This document shows positions 1 through 13,642 of a DNA stretch of 64,000 nucleotides, piece after piece. The position numbers and the translations under genes were made by a program. The stretch is from Aporrectodea caliginosa (taxonomy: Eukaryota; Annelida; Clitellata; Crassiclitellata; Lumbricidae), in NCBI GenBank assembly GCA_020284085.1, contig JACEVL010000772.1, positions 128,501 through 192,500 of the forward strand. The letters run 5' to 3'. Every line of letters begins with the position of its first letter. The stretch's first letter is position 1. The notes below the pieces were generated by a model. The model made no database searches and was not told where the DNA came from. It was given only the letters and a program-made list of their open reading frames with translations.

Positions 1-2319
1 TTTGACAAACTACGGCCAAATGAGGTAAGGTAGGCCTACTGAGACTCCTTTGATAGACGAACACGTATTCATTAGTGAAACTGTTTTAGTTCGCTTCGAA
101 ATTCCATTAGGCTACAGTAACTGCATGAAAGTCGAAGCATGCACTGCTCCATCGATCGATAGGTCTGCACCGCGTTGTTGGACGGTGATGGAATCCATGA
201 AATCACCGGTTTAGGTATATTACTCTAGACACTGAAACACTTAATTTAATTTTGTGTTGAATGAATATTTAAGAACACTTTGTTATAGATCTATAATCAA
301 AATTGATGTAATTTCAAAGCGAATCACTCAGTATCACGCACAGGTTTCCACAAGTCTTCCCCAGTACAAAAAGGTGAAAGCTGACGAGCTGTAATATGCC
401 AAAAATAATCTTTGTCGGCGGCACGGCCTATGTTGTCATACGCTGCCGTTAAACTGTGGATCCATCCAATTCGGCAAATGAAGTGAGACAATGTTAACTT
501 TGATGCATATGTTTTACTATGTCACTCCAGCGAGTATCATAAGCTCTGATGGGCCTAATTAAGCTATGAGCTCCCTATATAAGAACAAAATGGACATTCT
601 TCTATGCCATGAAGTACTATGAAATGATCCTTGTTGTTAGGCGCTTGAAAGGCGCCATTAACGTATAAGCGGTATACTTTATCAATCGCAATGCCTGCGT
701 CTTGTAGGGATGCAGCACTCGTTTTACAATGATGGTCCAGAGATAGCATACAGATTAACGCTGGACCGCTACTGCGGCCACCTGGCGATTAAGAAGACCT
801 GATAATAAGCTGCTTACAAGCACCTAGGTCGTCTTTCTTTACTAGTCTTTCTAAGTACATGAAGACCACGAGTAAAACCGTACGAATCCTCAGGCTTTGC
901 TAGTCACTGTCGGTAGTTGGCTTAGTACATCAAATAAGCCGAAAGTCTTTGAAGTGCGGCTACAGACGCGAATGCCACAGCTGTATGCATAGATGTTATT
1001 GTGTCGTTGGTCCATATAAAAGATAATTGGACAACTTCCGACCGACGGGAATTGGTTACCATGGAGACAAACGAAAGCAACAGGACACAGAGATCATGGT
1101 TATGCAAATATACGCGATGAGAGAAATTATTGGCAGGTATACGTGGCTTCCGCCAAAACCTGTCTTAGACTTGGAACTTGTGAGTCTTCGTTGCCTGAAG
1201 GGATACTCCTTGTTCATCCAAGCGACTTCATTTCTGTTGTTACAGCAAAATTAATTTACATTTTGTATTTGTTCAGAAGAATCGAAATCCAATTAAAATA
1301 ATGTTACATTGGACAACACCTGTAAACAAAATTGAATAAAACCTTTCAAGGAAATGCTTAGAAGATTGCCAACTTGCCCTATATGTAGCCATATTTCTTC
1401 TTCAGATAAGCATGCATCGTGTTTTCTAGTGGAAATTAAATATAGACGTCTCTACTGAACCGGCATAATGTGGTGGATATCCATTCAGACGTCTTAGTCC
1501 CGAGTCCTCCATGATGCCTCGTGCTTTTACCTTAAGTAATAATTTCTCGTGATTGCTTCCTTGAATCCTACAACTGTAAATCTGATAAGGTGAATTGAAA
1601 TCAGGGTTTATTTAGCAGAGGATTGATACTGTGCATTAAGCATACTCCAGGAGCGCCTAAATCAAATCAAACAACTCCTTGATGATCTGCCGTTGAATTA
1701 AAACGTGGTCAAGTCAGCCATAGGCCTATTCCACTGTTGAAAGTAGCCTACTATGAGGAACCACTGAACATTTACGCGTGTATGAATCTCGACCAGTGAT
1801 TGTCAGCGAAATTGGTCAATAAAATAATGTGCAGTGTATTCAAACACATTGTAACAATGTTAAACAATCACTTGTTTTGTCAACTAGGCCTAATATATTA
1901 ATATGTGTTTATATATTATATTATATGTATGTATATATGTATATAAATTTATTATTTATACATACAATACAATACATACAATTAATAATATAATAGAACA
2001 GAAATGTCCGTCTATCGACAGTGGGTCGACAGTCTAGCACACTGATTACGAGACAATTGCACACCCTGTTATTCCTGTTCACATCTGTTATTTTTGAGCG
2101 GATATTATTTTAGTTCACAATGACAGTTTCAAGTTGAAAAGTTTAGTTGGTAGCCCTCATAATGACCAGTTTGGGGCGCTTCGTGTCGTCTGAATTATTG
2201 GAGTAGGATCCCGAGAATAAAGATTCCATAGGCCAATCAGTACGAATGCAGTGACTAATATTAGCTCGAAATATATCAACATCTTCAGGTTAATACGCGC
2301 GGTCAAGCGTAATGATTAA
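1..2319. other. 3' flank of CCDC146, no gene seen
   Basis: No reading frame here resembles a known protein and all are short. The stretch holds an AT-rich part near 1890-2000 and a possible RFX X-box near 1055 (see findings). It is probably intergenic DNA downstream of the minus-strand CCDC146 gene. Confidence 0.6.
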
Positions 2320-2563
2320 ACTGACTTATACAGTTAATAAAATTAATTAAAATAGTCGCTTCAAGAAAACTTTCACCAGTTAGCACTTAGTTACTGATGA
2401 TAAAACTGACTTAGATAGTTAATAAAATTAATAGTCGTTTCAAGAAAACTTTCAAAAGTTAGCACTTAATTACTGATGATAAAACTGACTTAGGCCCTAT
2501 ACATTTAATAAAATTAATAGTCGCTTCAAGAAAACTTTCAACAGTTAGCACATAGTTGCTGTG
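2320..2563. repeat. Three tandem units of about 80 bp
   Basis: Three consecutive copies begin at 2320, 2405 and 2484, each opening with ACTGACTTA and containing TTAATAAAATTAAT, TTCAAGAAAACTTTCA and GTTAGCAC. The copies differ by small indels and substitutions. The array ends about 20 bp past the likely polyadenylation signal of CCDC146, so it lies just outside the transcript. Confidence 0.85.
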
Positions 2564-2582
2564 GAGTAAACTTGCAAAGTGC

Positions 2583-2588
2583 TTTATT
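2583..2588 (-). promoter_or_regulatory. Likely polyadenylation signal of CCDC146
   Basis: On the minus strand this is a consensus AATAAA, 24 nt after the TAA stop at 2612-2614. The 3' untranslated region would then be very short. It is the first such hexamer downstream of the stop. Confidence 0.6.
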
Positions 2589-2611
2589 GAGTCAATATCA
2601 AACTAAGCAAA

Positions 2612-2821
2612 TTAGCATTCAAAGTCGTTTCTATTGGGCTTACGGAAGTATCTCATAGTTGGCGCTGGCTTGGCTGGCATAAACGGACCACAGGCACCAT
2701 ACGGTCGTGGCAGACTAAGCTCCATTGGATCAGAAAGGTAGGCATTTGGACGTTGGTTCAACGATGACATTTCATTGCTAGCAGCCTGATAGCGCTGCAT
2801 GAAGATCGCTTCTGCATGCAT
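2612..2821 (-). CDS. CCDC146: CCDC146 coding exon 19 and stop (residues 906-974)
   Basis: It encodes the diagnostic C-terminal tail: MHAEAIFMQRYQ, LNQRPNAYL, LPRPYGACGPFMPAKP, MRYFRKPNRNDFEC, then TAA. The acceptor TTATTTGCAG precedes the ATG codon, which is internal here. Confidence 0.95.
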   Translation of the reverse strand: MHAEAIFMQRYQAASNEMSSLNQRPNAYLSDPMELSLPRPYGACGPFMPAKPAPTMRYFRKPNRNDFEC

Positions 2822-5800
2822 CTGCAAATAACAAGCAAGTGCATATAATTATACAGTACGTGTAAGTGCCTGTAGTTGCCACTACATCTGGATAAGTATT
2901 GGTGTCATCCGACCCTACTGCGGTTACGGTAAATTTACTTGCCACGGCAAGAATTTACTTAAAATATAACCACGAGATCGTAAGTAAATTCTCGACCTTA
3001 TTTGCAAACGAAATTTCTGGTAGAAGACTAAAATTGGTTCCTTAGCAGTGGACAAATTCCTTCATCCAAATTCTCAAAATCTTTGGATTTCTTTGAACCA
3101 ACATCTTTTTCAGATGTTCAAAAACTTATATTTTCCTGATCTAACTAAATCTATCTCATTGAAATAATTCCTATTTGTCTTCTGCAAGAGTACTTTGATG
3201 TAGGCCTTTGATGTAGGCCTACTGTGGCCAGGCTTTGCTATTCACGAGCGCTGCGTCGTGTCAGAAAGGTTGTCCATAGATGTCAAGTGAAGGTCCGAGT
3301 CAGGTTGCCAGAGAGAACAGAGATAGGAGGGAGACTAAAAACTTTAGTCTTCCGTTGCTTTAAAATTTTAAATAGCCCAATTCAACGAACGACGAATAGC
3401 ATCATTAAAACCTCTACGATGGTGAAAAATTGATTCGAAAAATGAAGTGAGAAGCGCTTGAACTTCTTGAGATGTCTATGCCATGCACTTTGAACCCCTA
3501 CCACCATTGACAAGCTGAGAAGAGTGGCTTACGATTTGTTCCGCTCTGTCGCAGTCTTCTCCAGTTGAACGCTGACGGTCAACGGTTGTGTCTTCATCGT
3601 AAGTATACGAAGGGAATTCTTGCAAGACACTCGTCTGCAGGTCTCCAATCGTCTTCGATAGGCTAAACTGCTCTGCCCTGTAGATGGACAGTTCGGCCAC
3701 ACTGGCCATCATCCGACGGTTCACTCTCTTCAGATTTCTCTGCAGCTGATTCACCTAGAAAACACTTCGATTATTCAGTCATCAATCAGAATTTATATAG
3801 CACCCCTTCAAATTATCTCAGAGGCGCTGCCGCCAGGCCAACGAATGTAGTCTTAAGCAGTAGATGACACTGAGAGCATGTAACGTTAGGAAGCTGGCGT
3901 ATTGATGATGTCTAACTCGCACTTTAAGCAGAAAAGTACGTGCATACCGGTACAACAAATCTTTTCACATTATCCAAAAATAAAACTTCCCACCATCTGG
4001 TAAAATAGATAAATATAACTGTAAACGATACAAAGTTTATTTTGATCAGCACACGACTATAAATACATGTTCTATGTAAATATTACCTGTATGCTTTACA
4101 GAGTTTCTTCGTATCAGCATGACATAGACCTATTTATCGACTTTGTTGTTCTTTTATGTAGTAGGTTTTTCCCGATTTCTAAAAACCATGACCTAAGCAT
4201 TTCTTGAAGTTATCTTACCACATGAATCGCCAGAACGAGGAAAAATAAAGAAAATTTATAACAGCTATTATTATCGGTAGGGCCTACTAACAATAAGAGA
4301 TGCAAGTGCTAGCGGAAAAGGCATTACAAATTATAAAAGAGTATTCAGATTCTGAGTTATAGTTGCAATAGTGAATGAATGCCAGTATTGTCAATACGAA
4401 CTAATTTTCGTAATCTTTTTGTGGAATCTTAAGTGTGGGAAAGCCAACCAAATAACCACGAAAAAGACAGACTACAGCTTACATGGCTGGCGACGAACAG
4501 AGCTTCAACTTTGCCGGAATTCAATTTCTTCTTTGTACCGTCAATCAGCTGATCGATGCGTCGTAGAACCAACTGCTTCTCCTTCGCTTGCGCTTCCTTT
4601 CTACTAAATCGAATTTCCAACTGAAGCAAATTCAGATGCTAATTATAGCAACATCGTCTTCACCATAATACATAAAGTAGGCCTAATGTAGACTATACGG
4701 TTACAGTTAATAACCTAGATAAGCTACATGCGCCCTTAATGCCCATAAAAATTATTATTCCAACCAGGCTAAGATATTCTAGTTTTCGCCAAGTATTTCC
4801 CTCCCCTCTCGTAGTACAAGAACAGCCATTGATATATCCCATCTCACCCATCCTACGATAGTAGCTTTTCTGCATGGGGTCAGTTCAATCGTGAATAGAC
4901 TGGTGCCCTGCGCTTAGCTTTATAGTAGCGCTTTAGAAATTTCAAGTTTACGAGTCAGTCCGCACGTGAATAACTTAGTTCCTTAAGACATTATTGCATT
5001 CTCATGCTAACTATCAGCCTGCAGAGCAAGCTGACCATAAAGATTAGCCAAAGTAATAACCGAGCCCGCCTATATGTCTACTTTATAGTGTATAGCTTTG
5101 TATAAACTACTTAGCAGTAAAATAGCCTGCTGTACTATGTATAGTATAGTATGGTATGGTATGGTATAGTATAGTACAGAATGGCATGGATAGTAGGCCT
5201 ATTGTATCCTGCAATCAATATTTGTTTATTCGACAAGACAAGATTGATACAGTTAATCGTAGAGCGTTTTATAATCACTTACATGTTCTCGTTTCATTTT
5301 CATTTGCATCGGGTCTGCATCGGTTCCTTTCAAAAATCGTACACGTGATTCACTTTCGGTGTCTCCATATTCTTCTTCTAACTGAACTAATCTTTCCCTT
5401 TGTTTGCACAACTGGTTTGTGCAAGGCAATACCATTGCAAATAGACAAAACATGCGGCTAATTATATAAAATTCCAGCTGTAAATATGCGCAAATAACCA
5501 TAAAATGTGTAGGGTGCATGCATGTATGTGAGCTATGGAACGCCGTAGGGCGTGTCAATTTGAGGGTAAAATTAATTTTTTTCCAATTTTTAAAGTCTTG
5601 GGTCTTAAAAATATGTATTTGGGTGTGAGGAATTCAAATCTGCCATTATTTTTTAGATCAGACAACATCTAGCTTGGTAAATCTCTGTTTGATTATACAA
5701 GGCATATAAACTGCTCTCGAAAAACCAAAGAATTCAAATTTTACCTTCGTAAAATGTCAGGTAACGCTATTAAAATTTTAGTTTCTCTGCATGAGACACA

Positions 5801-8800
5801 CCCTAAAAAGCGTACGACATTACCTTGTAATCATAAAGCAACATTAGAAAGTGATGACATTAGTTAATAAGAAATTTAAGCATCAGGTTTCTTCAAGTCT
5901 TGCTTTGATTCGTTCTTGGTCATCAGCCACCGACTTGCTTCTTGGCCTCTGATGTAGCCCTCACGTTTCTCATGTGTATTCAACCTTCCTGCTGATTCTG
6001 TGACTTCTTTCACGCACTTATGTATAGACTGAGCATGACAAGGCCACTGTGGAACTTGCATGGGTTCGTCAATGAACTTCTTTAGTTCCACTGCAGTAAG
6101 TCTTCATGTCAAGGGAGGTTCATATTCTCTGTCAGATCAGTCTATCATCCTCAACAGCGACGAAGCACTCAGTGAAATAAAAGGCTCTCCAGTTGAGAGT
6201 TTGGTGAATGAAGGTCCAATTTCAAGTTCTGTAGCAGTTTCTAGCATCTTATCAATGCTACCTGTCCACTTGTTGTTAGACAAGATCTTCCCATCGAGTG
6301 CTGTGATCAAGTGTCGCAGGGGGAACTCGTTGGTGTGGAGGGCACAAACCAACCAGATCAGATTATGACCAAGCTTAACCTCTACCCAGTGCATGGAAGC
6401 TCTACCCAGTGCATGGAACCACCCCCAACCGGTGTTACCATTTGTAGAATCACCTCCAATGACCTGTATTCTTATCAGTACCCTTCTTCTTCGTGAAATC
6501 TACAAGATTATTAGCAATAACTTCAACTGGCTTTTTCTCATTGAGCCTTTCTCCCGAGCAAAGTGGTAAAGATATCTTCCACCTAGCTCAATGCACACAG
6601 AATAATGCTGCTCTTTGATGATGTTGGTCAACTGCTGATCTGAATTGTCTGCTTTCAGTATGACTTTAGTTGTATCTTCACGGTCGTCAAAAAGATGTAG
6701 TCAATTTCACCCTTCTGACAAAGACCATCAAATTCCTGAACCCGGGATTTAATCATTATTTTCCTTGGGCCCTCTTGACTTTATTGCCCATAGGAGCAAC
6801 CTAATTGAAAGTGGTAGAGAGTTGTTGCCCTATGAACTGCCAACTCTGCGAGACATTATGAGATATGGGATACTGCTAAGAACACAAAGTGGCGAGGATG
6901 TCAGAAACTACTCAGCAGACAGTCTTGCAAAGGACATTTACCCAAAAGTGCTTGAAAAGTGGGAACTGGCAAAGAGCTCTTTTGTCGCCTCATTGTAAGT
7001 TCACAAATGAGAATCTTAAAGAAGATCTAAGATAACTGGGAGCAGGCCAATGACATATCTCTTAGTAGAGGAAAGCCAGATGTCAAAACTTGACAAACTT
7101 TTTGACCTCCTCAATTATTGCAGGTGCAACATTTTTCTTTCCTGCAAATTAGGCTACCCTGCAGAAGCCTGTCAGGAAGGAGGCCCACATAAACTGTGCA
7201 TACATGCCTTAGGAGATGAAGATCCCTATGACAGAACTTGCTATCATTAAAGGTCAGAGAGAAAGGACTAGTTCTATTGGACCACATCAGGTTGACTTAC
7301 TAGATTGCCAGAGCATAACAGACAGGTTAAAAAGGCGGAAGCGGCAGAAGACGAGAGAACAGAGCTTGCTGAATATAAGCAGAGAATTAAGCAGGATGCT
7401 TAAATGCCATCAAATGAAATAATGTTATCTGATTATGAAAATGAAGAACAAATAGCTGATGCCCAAGATGGAAATGATGGATGCTATGAATTGGTATTAG
7501 GAAAACCAAGTATGCCTTCCCCGTCTAATCAAAAGACAGAGTACAACATATTAGAAATGCATAATGCTGCTATGCGGTGCACCAGATATGGTGTTGGCCT
7601 GCGTGCCACTGCTGCCATCACCACAGCCGCCTGTATGAATGAAGACAAGAGACTTGTAGTTTATCTTTTCTTATCTTTTTAGAAGCCATTGTGGGCAATT
7701 TTCCCACTAGTTAGGATGGAAGTAGTAGCAGCACTGACGGACAAATAATTTTCCAGACACTGATGACGATCCTTCAACCTCCGAAAGAAGCAAATACAGC
7801 TATTGCACGACATTAGTGAATTATATAAAGGGCCTATATTTGTGTGTGTGCGCAATTGTAATATATAGTTTAATAAATAAATAATAAAAATAATATTAGT
7901 ATATTATATAACTGCAAGTATCTGGCAATCATCTCCAATGATTTTTATGCAATTTTACAAAATATTTTTCCACAAAAAACTTTTAATCAGACAAGTTAAG
8001 AATTATTGGAAATTCACAAAAAACGTTAAAAAGTAAATATTTCAACATGTTATTTACCAAGCAAAACTAAATAATATTAATTTTACAAAAATATCGTTTT
8101 ACTTACTAAGACATGTCACAACTTTTTAGCACTAGTCATTTTTGGAATTTGAAAGTTGACAAAATCGACACGCCCTAATGGGACGGGGAGATTGTTAAAT
8201 GGTAATACAATGGCACGAAGCAGAAGGACGCGGGTTCTATACCCGCCAGCCCCATAAAGTTGACTCAACCTTCAACTCCCTAGATGGTGACTGTAAAATG
8301 AGCAATAGGACAGATGGGCGCCTTGCAGACTGCCATGCAGTTGAATTCGACTCCTGTTAAACTGGTTATCATCTGTGACTATGCTATTATATCATGTAAT
8401 CTTACTGCGTACTTGTCAGTTTGAATTAATAAACGAGTGTTATTATTAAATGTATTTATTGAAACATTCAGTATAGCGTTCACAAAAGTCCTGCAAGCAT
8501 TGCTTTCTAACTCAGCCAAACAAGTGGGTTTTAAGACAGTTTGAAAAAGGGTTTTGTATACAGGATGTAGTAAATTACGACAGTTGTATCTGTTGTATTA
8601 GTAGCAGAAAGGCTAATGGTATTGGAAATGCTTAGTGAACAAGAAGCATCCTTGCTCTTTTAGCACACTAAAATATGCGTTATACTATTAATTACAACAA
8701 ATAATTTAGGACGATCACTCAATTAAGGCAAATAATGGCTTTGCTTACGCCGTTTTGCAGTCACTGAGAGAAACAGCATAGTCCCACATCCAATTCTATG

Positions 8801-11800
8801 AGACTTAGGGGAAGAACTAATTTCCTTATCTTATGCCATTGAACTTTGTCCTGGCTCCAGTGCATAATTATATCGCTGCCTTATACTATGGAGGCAAATG
8901 ATTCTTAACCTAAAGAGTTAAAACGTGGCGTATCACTTTGTCTCTTGAATGTGTTTCTTTTGCCTCAAGAAAATTACTTAGGTAACTGCTTTATTACATA
9001 CATCTTTCAGCAATAAAAGCACTAATCCTACGACGCTAACGAATTTTCTGCAAATACTCCAGGTCAAATACGATAACATCAAAGGTGAAGGTTACACGCT
9101 GGATGTATGGCAGGCAAAGGCAGTGACAGCGCTAAAGCTTTGCAACACATAATAAGTCCTATCTAGTAATATGCATGTGGCATGTAGTCTACCAGGATCT
9201 TGCGATGTCAACAGTTACCCTTTAACTGATCGCAGATACAATTATTCACTCAAAGACCGACAGGAAATGAGTTTTGACCTATTCTGAAAACCTTCAAATC
9301 TCTGCTGTAATATTTCCGTTAAGGGGTGAATGCAAATGGAAGATTTAAGGAAAAAACACACCAATCTGTTAACGAATTAAACTGATTTGATACCGTTCAA
9401 GATCAAAGCATAATAATAAATATTCGCTTAGTATGTATAGGGGTAATAGATTTCTTAGACCACCTGTTCGGAAAGCTTGTAGATTTCTCGGACGTGCCAA
9501 TCATGTTCCGGAATGGCTCTACGAACTAATTCAAGCGATCTTCGTTCATCAACCACCTTTACTTGCAAGGAAGATATTTCATCCACTTTCCGTCTCAAAG
9601 CAAGTTCTGCTTCATCAATTGCTTTGGCTGCCAAAAACAAAACAGTAATTTCTCATAGTGTTGTAAAGCATGTCTACAGCATACTTTGTGAGGGAAATAT
9701 ACTGTGAGCAAAATACTGGATTTTTTAAAGAACATAGGTCTATTTACAGAAGTTTTGCCCTAGAAAGCTTTTCTTCAAGGTTCAAAATGTGCATAGATTT
9801 TGGAACTCAGATCAGAAACAGAGGCGCAAACTGTCAACAGAACAAGATTATATGGCTTTTCATTGCATTTAGAATCTAAATGCAATGAAAAGCTCATCTA
9901 AATTTTAGATGATCTATTCATTTACATTTACTTGTGTTTGAGGTAGTAGCCATCGAACAATGGTGATAAAGCAGCTTTTGTTCTAAAAGCAGATAGGCTG
10001 CTGTGTGAATGTTTACAAGAAAAGACCAATTTAGAGTATTTCAATTCGAAACATTTCTCAGTAAAGGTAGAGTGGATACTGAATAGAATTAATCTGCAAA
10101 GTGCATAGCTGTTTAGAATAAACCGAATATAAAAATCAATATATAAGACCTCACAAACCCTGATCTTAGAACACATCAATCTGTCTAGATTTCAATCAGC
10201 AGAAAGCATAAATTTTCTTACTTTGCACGTTTATTCGCTCGTATAAAATGCACATTTCCTCATTTCTTTCGGCCAGTTCGATGCCCCTAAACCATTGTAT
10301 GATTAATTATCTATTACATCAACAATTAAACCGCAAATAATCAGAAGTTGTTAATATAGATTAGAGTCTAGTCACACGAATATGCATAAAATTAGGTCAA
10401 GGACCGCATTTAAAAGAATTGAGTGGATGCTATAAAACAGACAAAAGTATCGGCAGATAAGGAAGAGAGGACTGAGAGGTCATGATCTCCACAAGACGAA
10501 ATATGAATGGGGTCTTTTGACCACGAAGATAAGAATTTCGAAGTATAAGTTACAAGCGTGGGAAATCTGATTCAAGGTGTGTGGCTATTGCATGCAGGCT
10601 TTACAGGAAACAACGAAATTAGAGCGACTAGGAAACATGTCCTAAGAAAATATGGTAACTTTCAACAGTCGGTCTGCTAAGTCTCGACGTCTAGACAAGG
10701 TAGTTAAATTCTATTTCTATTTTTATTGTTCTCTTTAATTTCATTTTCCTATATTAATATGTTAATTTAAATATTATTGCTATATCTGAATAGTTAAGAT
10801 CTACAGTACTTTAGAATAGAAACTTACACTTGTTGATCCTCTTATGATTATTGGTTGTCTATTATTGAATCACTCGGTGTATCAGGCCTTATACTTTATC
10901 CGTTAATAATTGATTTGCTGATGCACTAACCTAATGTTTTGTCTTGTACTTGGGTAATGGCCATTTTCTTCTTTTACTGAAATGGGGGCCTTACTTAGCG
11001 GGACCTAGGTTCCGTTTCGATCTCCCTTATTGACCCTTCTCTCCAGTCCTTATTGAGATTCTTCAATGCATTTGCAATTATCTCTGACTGAATTATCTTC
11101 GGTTGATGTACATAACACTTGTATTTTCATACCATCTGTAACTGTTCTGGACTATGGATGGATCAATACAAAATGATTTGATTGGATTTGAATTGTTTGT
11201 GCTATGAAAATTTAATGGAACCTTTGCTTGACCCCTTCAGAATACGCCCGTCAATGGTCTTCGTCTGCCAGCATGTCCATGGGGTATGCGGACGTTTCGT
11301 CAAAGGACGATTCGTCAACGGGCTGTTCGTCAAGGACTGTTCGTCAAGTGGACGTTTCGTCAACGGACGATTCGTCAACGGACTGTTCGTCAAACGGAAC
11401 AATTATTAATTCTCGTTGACCAATAAAGGGATTGCTAGCCCATTAAGCGTGACGGCAGGTGCGCAAAATACATGCAATTGAAGTTGGATTGATGATAATA
11501 ACTCTTCCTTAAGTAGATGTTGGATTGATGAAAATAATTCTTGCTATTTAAGCACAGAATTAGTTTAATCAATCCAACTTCTATTTCAGCACAGACTTTC
11601 TTTTATCCAGACTTCCATTTAAGCAAAGAATTAGTTTAATCAATCCAACTTCTATTTAAGGAAATACTTTCTTTTATCAATCCGACTTCCAGTTCAAATT
11701 GAGAGCGCGTAATACGTGCAAGAAAATTGGCTTACATAATCTGGCGAGGACATAATCCCCACCGGCTAGGATATAATTGCTTAATAGCTTTTGATTCCAC

Positions 11801-13610
11801 TCGTATTATGTGGACGAACAGTCCGTTGACGAATCGTCCGTTGAGAATCGTCCGTTGACGAAACGTCCACTTGACGAATAATCCTTGACGAATCGTCCGT
11901 TGACGAAACGTCCCCAAACCGTCCATGGGACCCATACTGCAATTGTAATCGATTTATTAATCGCCTCTTCAAACGAGATTTATCGGAGGAGCTCATAATT
12001 ATAGACTCAATGCAGGAACCATATATGGGAATATGGGTCCGCTTAGTTCCATGTAGTCATGCTGGCAAGATCACTTTCCAAACCGTACCGACACCCTTGA
12101 AAATAAGATAATGTGCTGAATTCTTTCACGGCTGTCGTATACCTGGTTATTCTTTTTTTTATTCTTGGTGTAACGATGTCTGACACCCTTAGTTTCGACA
12201 TGCACATCGATAAAATATGCTGTAGGGCCAGGCAGTCTCTTTATGCACTCCGCGTGCTCACTGCCCATGGTCTAGCTGGCCCCAAGCTCTACGACGTGGT
12301 GCGAGCTACTACGCTGTCCCGTCTGCTATACGCAGCCCCGGCATGGTGGGGATGCTGGGCAGCAAGAAAGGGGAAGACTCCAAGCCGTGATGAATAGGCT
12401 AATCCGTCAGCGGTATCTCCCTGGTGATAGCCCAAATATCGAACAGCTATGCCGTCTTGCCGATACTCGCTTGTTTTCGGCTGTTCTTGGAACACCAGGA
12501 CATGTCCTCCACGGGTTGCTCCCCCAGCGAAGCCAACGGTTTACAGCCTACGCCCCAGACGCCATGACCGGGTGCTGCCAAAAGCTGACAACCAAATGAG
12601 GAAAACATTTATAGTCAGAATGCTGTTCGCATACTAATTAGATCTGTCTCGCAATCTCACTGGCCTTAGATACATTGTAGATTTTGAAGTTTGATGTTTT
12701 GATGTTTATGTTAATTTATATTGCTCATGCTTGTTCACCAGAGTGCTGTTTGGCAGCTGGTTATATTAAACCTATACTTACTTACTTACTTACTTACTTA
12801 CTTAAGATGAGTAAGAGAAACAAAATTGCGCATGCTATATCTCCATGTAGCCTATTTAGTGGACAAAATTAACCTCTTGTTTCTTGTTAGCACGGCTGGC
12901 TTGTAGCGCCTTTGCAAGTCAAGTAACTCTGTTGCCCACTGGTAAACTTTCCGACGGAGGCGGTCGAGGTGGATTTCCATCTTTTCGATTCCGTCAGCCA
13001 TCTGAAGGTCATGAAGGCGTTCGCTTATGATTCGAAGGCGCAGTCGATGGTATTCCTCAGTCTCCATTGACACCTTACTCTGTTCATTCTCCAAATGTCT
13101 AAGATAAAATATGAGAAAGCACGTTTCAGTAATTGTCATAGACTCATAGTTGTTGTTTTAATTTTTACCAGAGGTAGAAATTATCCCACAGGACCTAAAA
13201 TGAAGGTTAGGAAAAGAAAATGAATTCGTCTCTGAAAAATGATACATCAACCAATTTTTCGCAGCTGTTAGCAACTGTACCTCTGAAGCTTTTGACATTG
13301 TGGCGAGTACACAGACGGAAAGACATGGACAACAAAGCGAGTCTCCAAAGACAGCTAAATGTGATGCCCCAAATAGAAGACCAATAATCAACCCCACACC
13401 ATCGGGGTGAATAAAGTATGGTTTAAAAGGCATTGAAAACAAGTACGAAACTACATTGTAGGCAGTAGAGCATATCTAGCAGGCTTAAAAACTTCGGCTT
13501 GTTCGTTATTGATATCGCTATTATTCACATAACGGCTGTATTTCGAAGCTGAAGAAAGTTTCACATAAGATTTGAGTTGAACTGTAGTGTATTACATTGT
13601 AGCATATAAA

Positions 13611-13642
<32 letters not shown>

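Larger units (their letters stand above)
5546..8177. mobile_element. Degenerate DNA transposon with TA flanks, internally rearranged
   Basis: Termini read TA-GGGCGTGTCAATTT and AAATCGACACGCCC-TA: inverted repeats of about 14 bp flanked by TA on both sides. A third copy of the end motif (GACACACCCTA) sits at 5793-5803, so a 258-bp MITE-like unit is also outlined. The coding remnants belong to one unnamed transposase-like family, common as uncharacterised proteins in arthropods and Hydra: C-terminal part on the minus strand, N-terminal part on the plus strand (separate entries). The element lies in CCDC146 intron 15. Superfamily unassigned; TA flanks alone do not prove Tc1/mariner. Confidence 0.7.

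Noticed and set aside
9855..9893. Possible pre-miRNA
   Set aside because: The stem is perfect but only 19 bp with a 1-nt loop, too short for Dicer/Drosha substrates.
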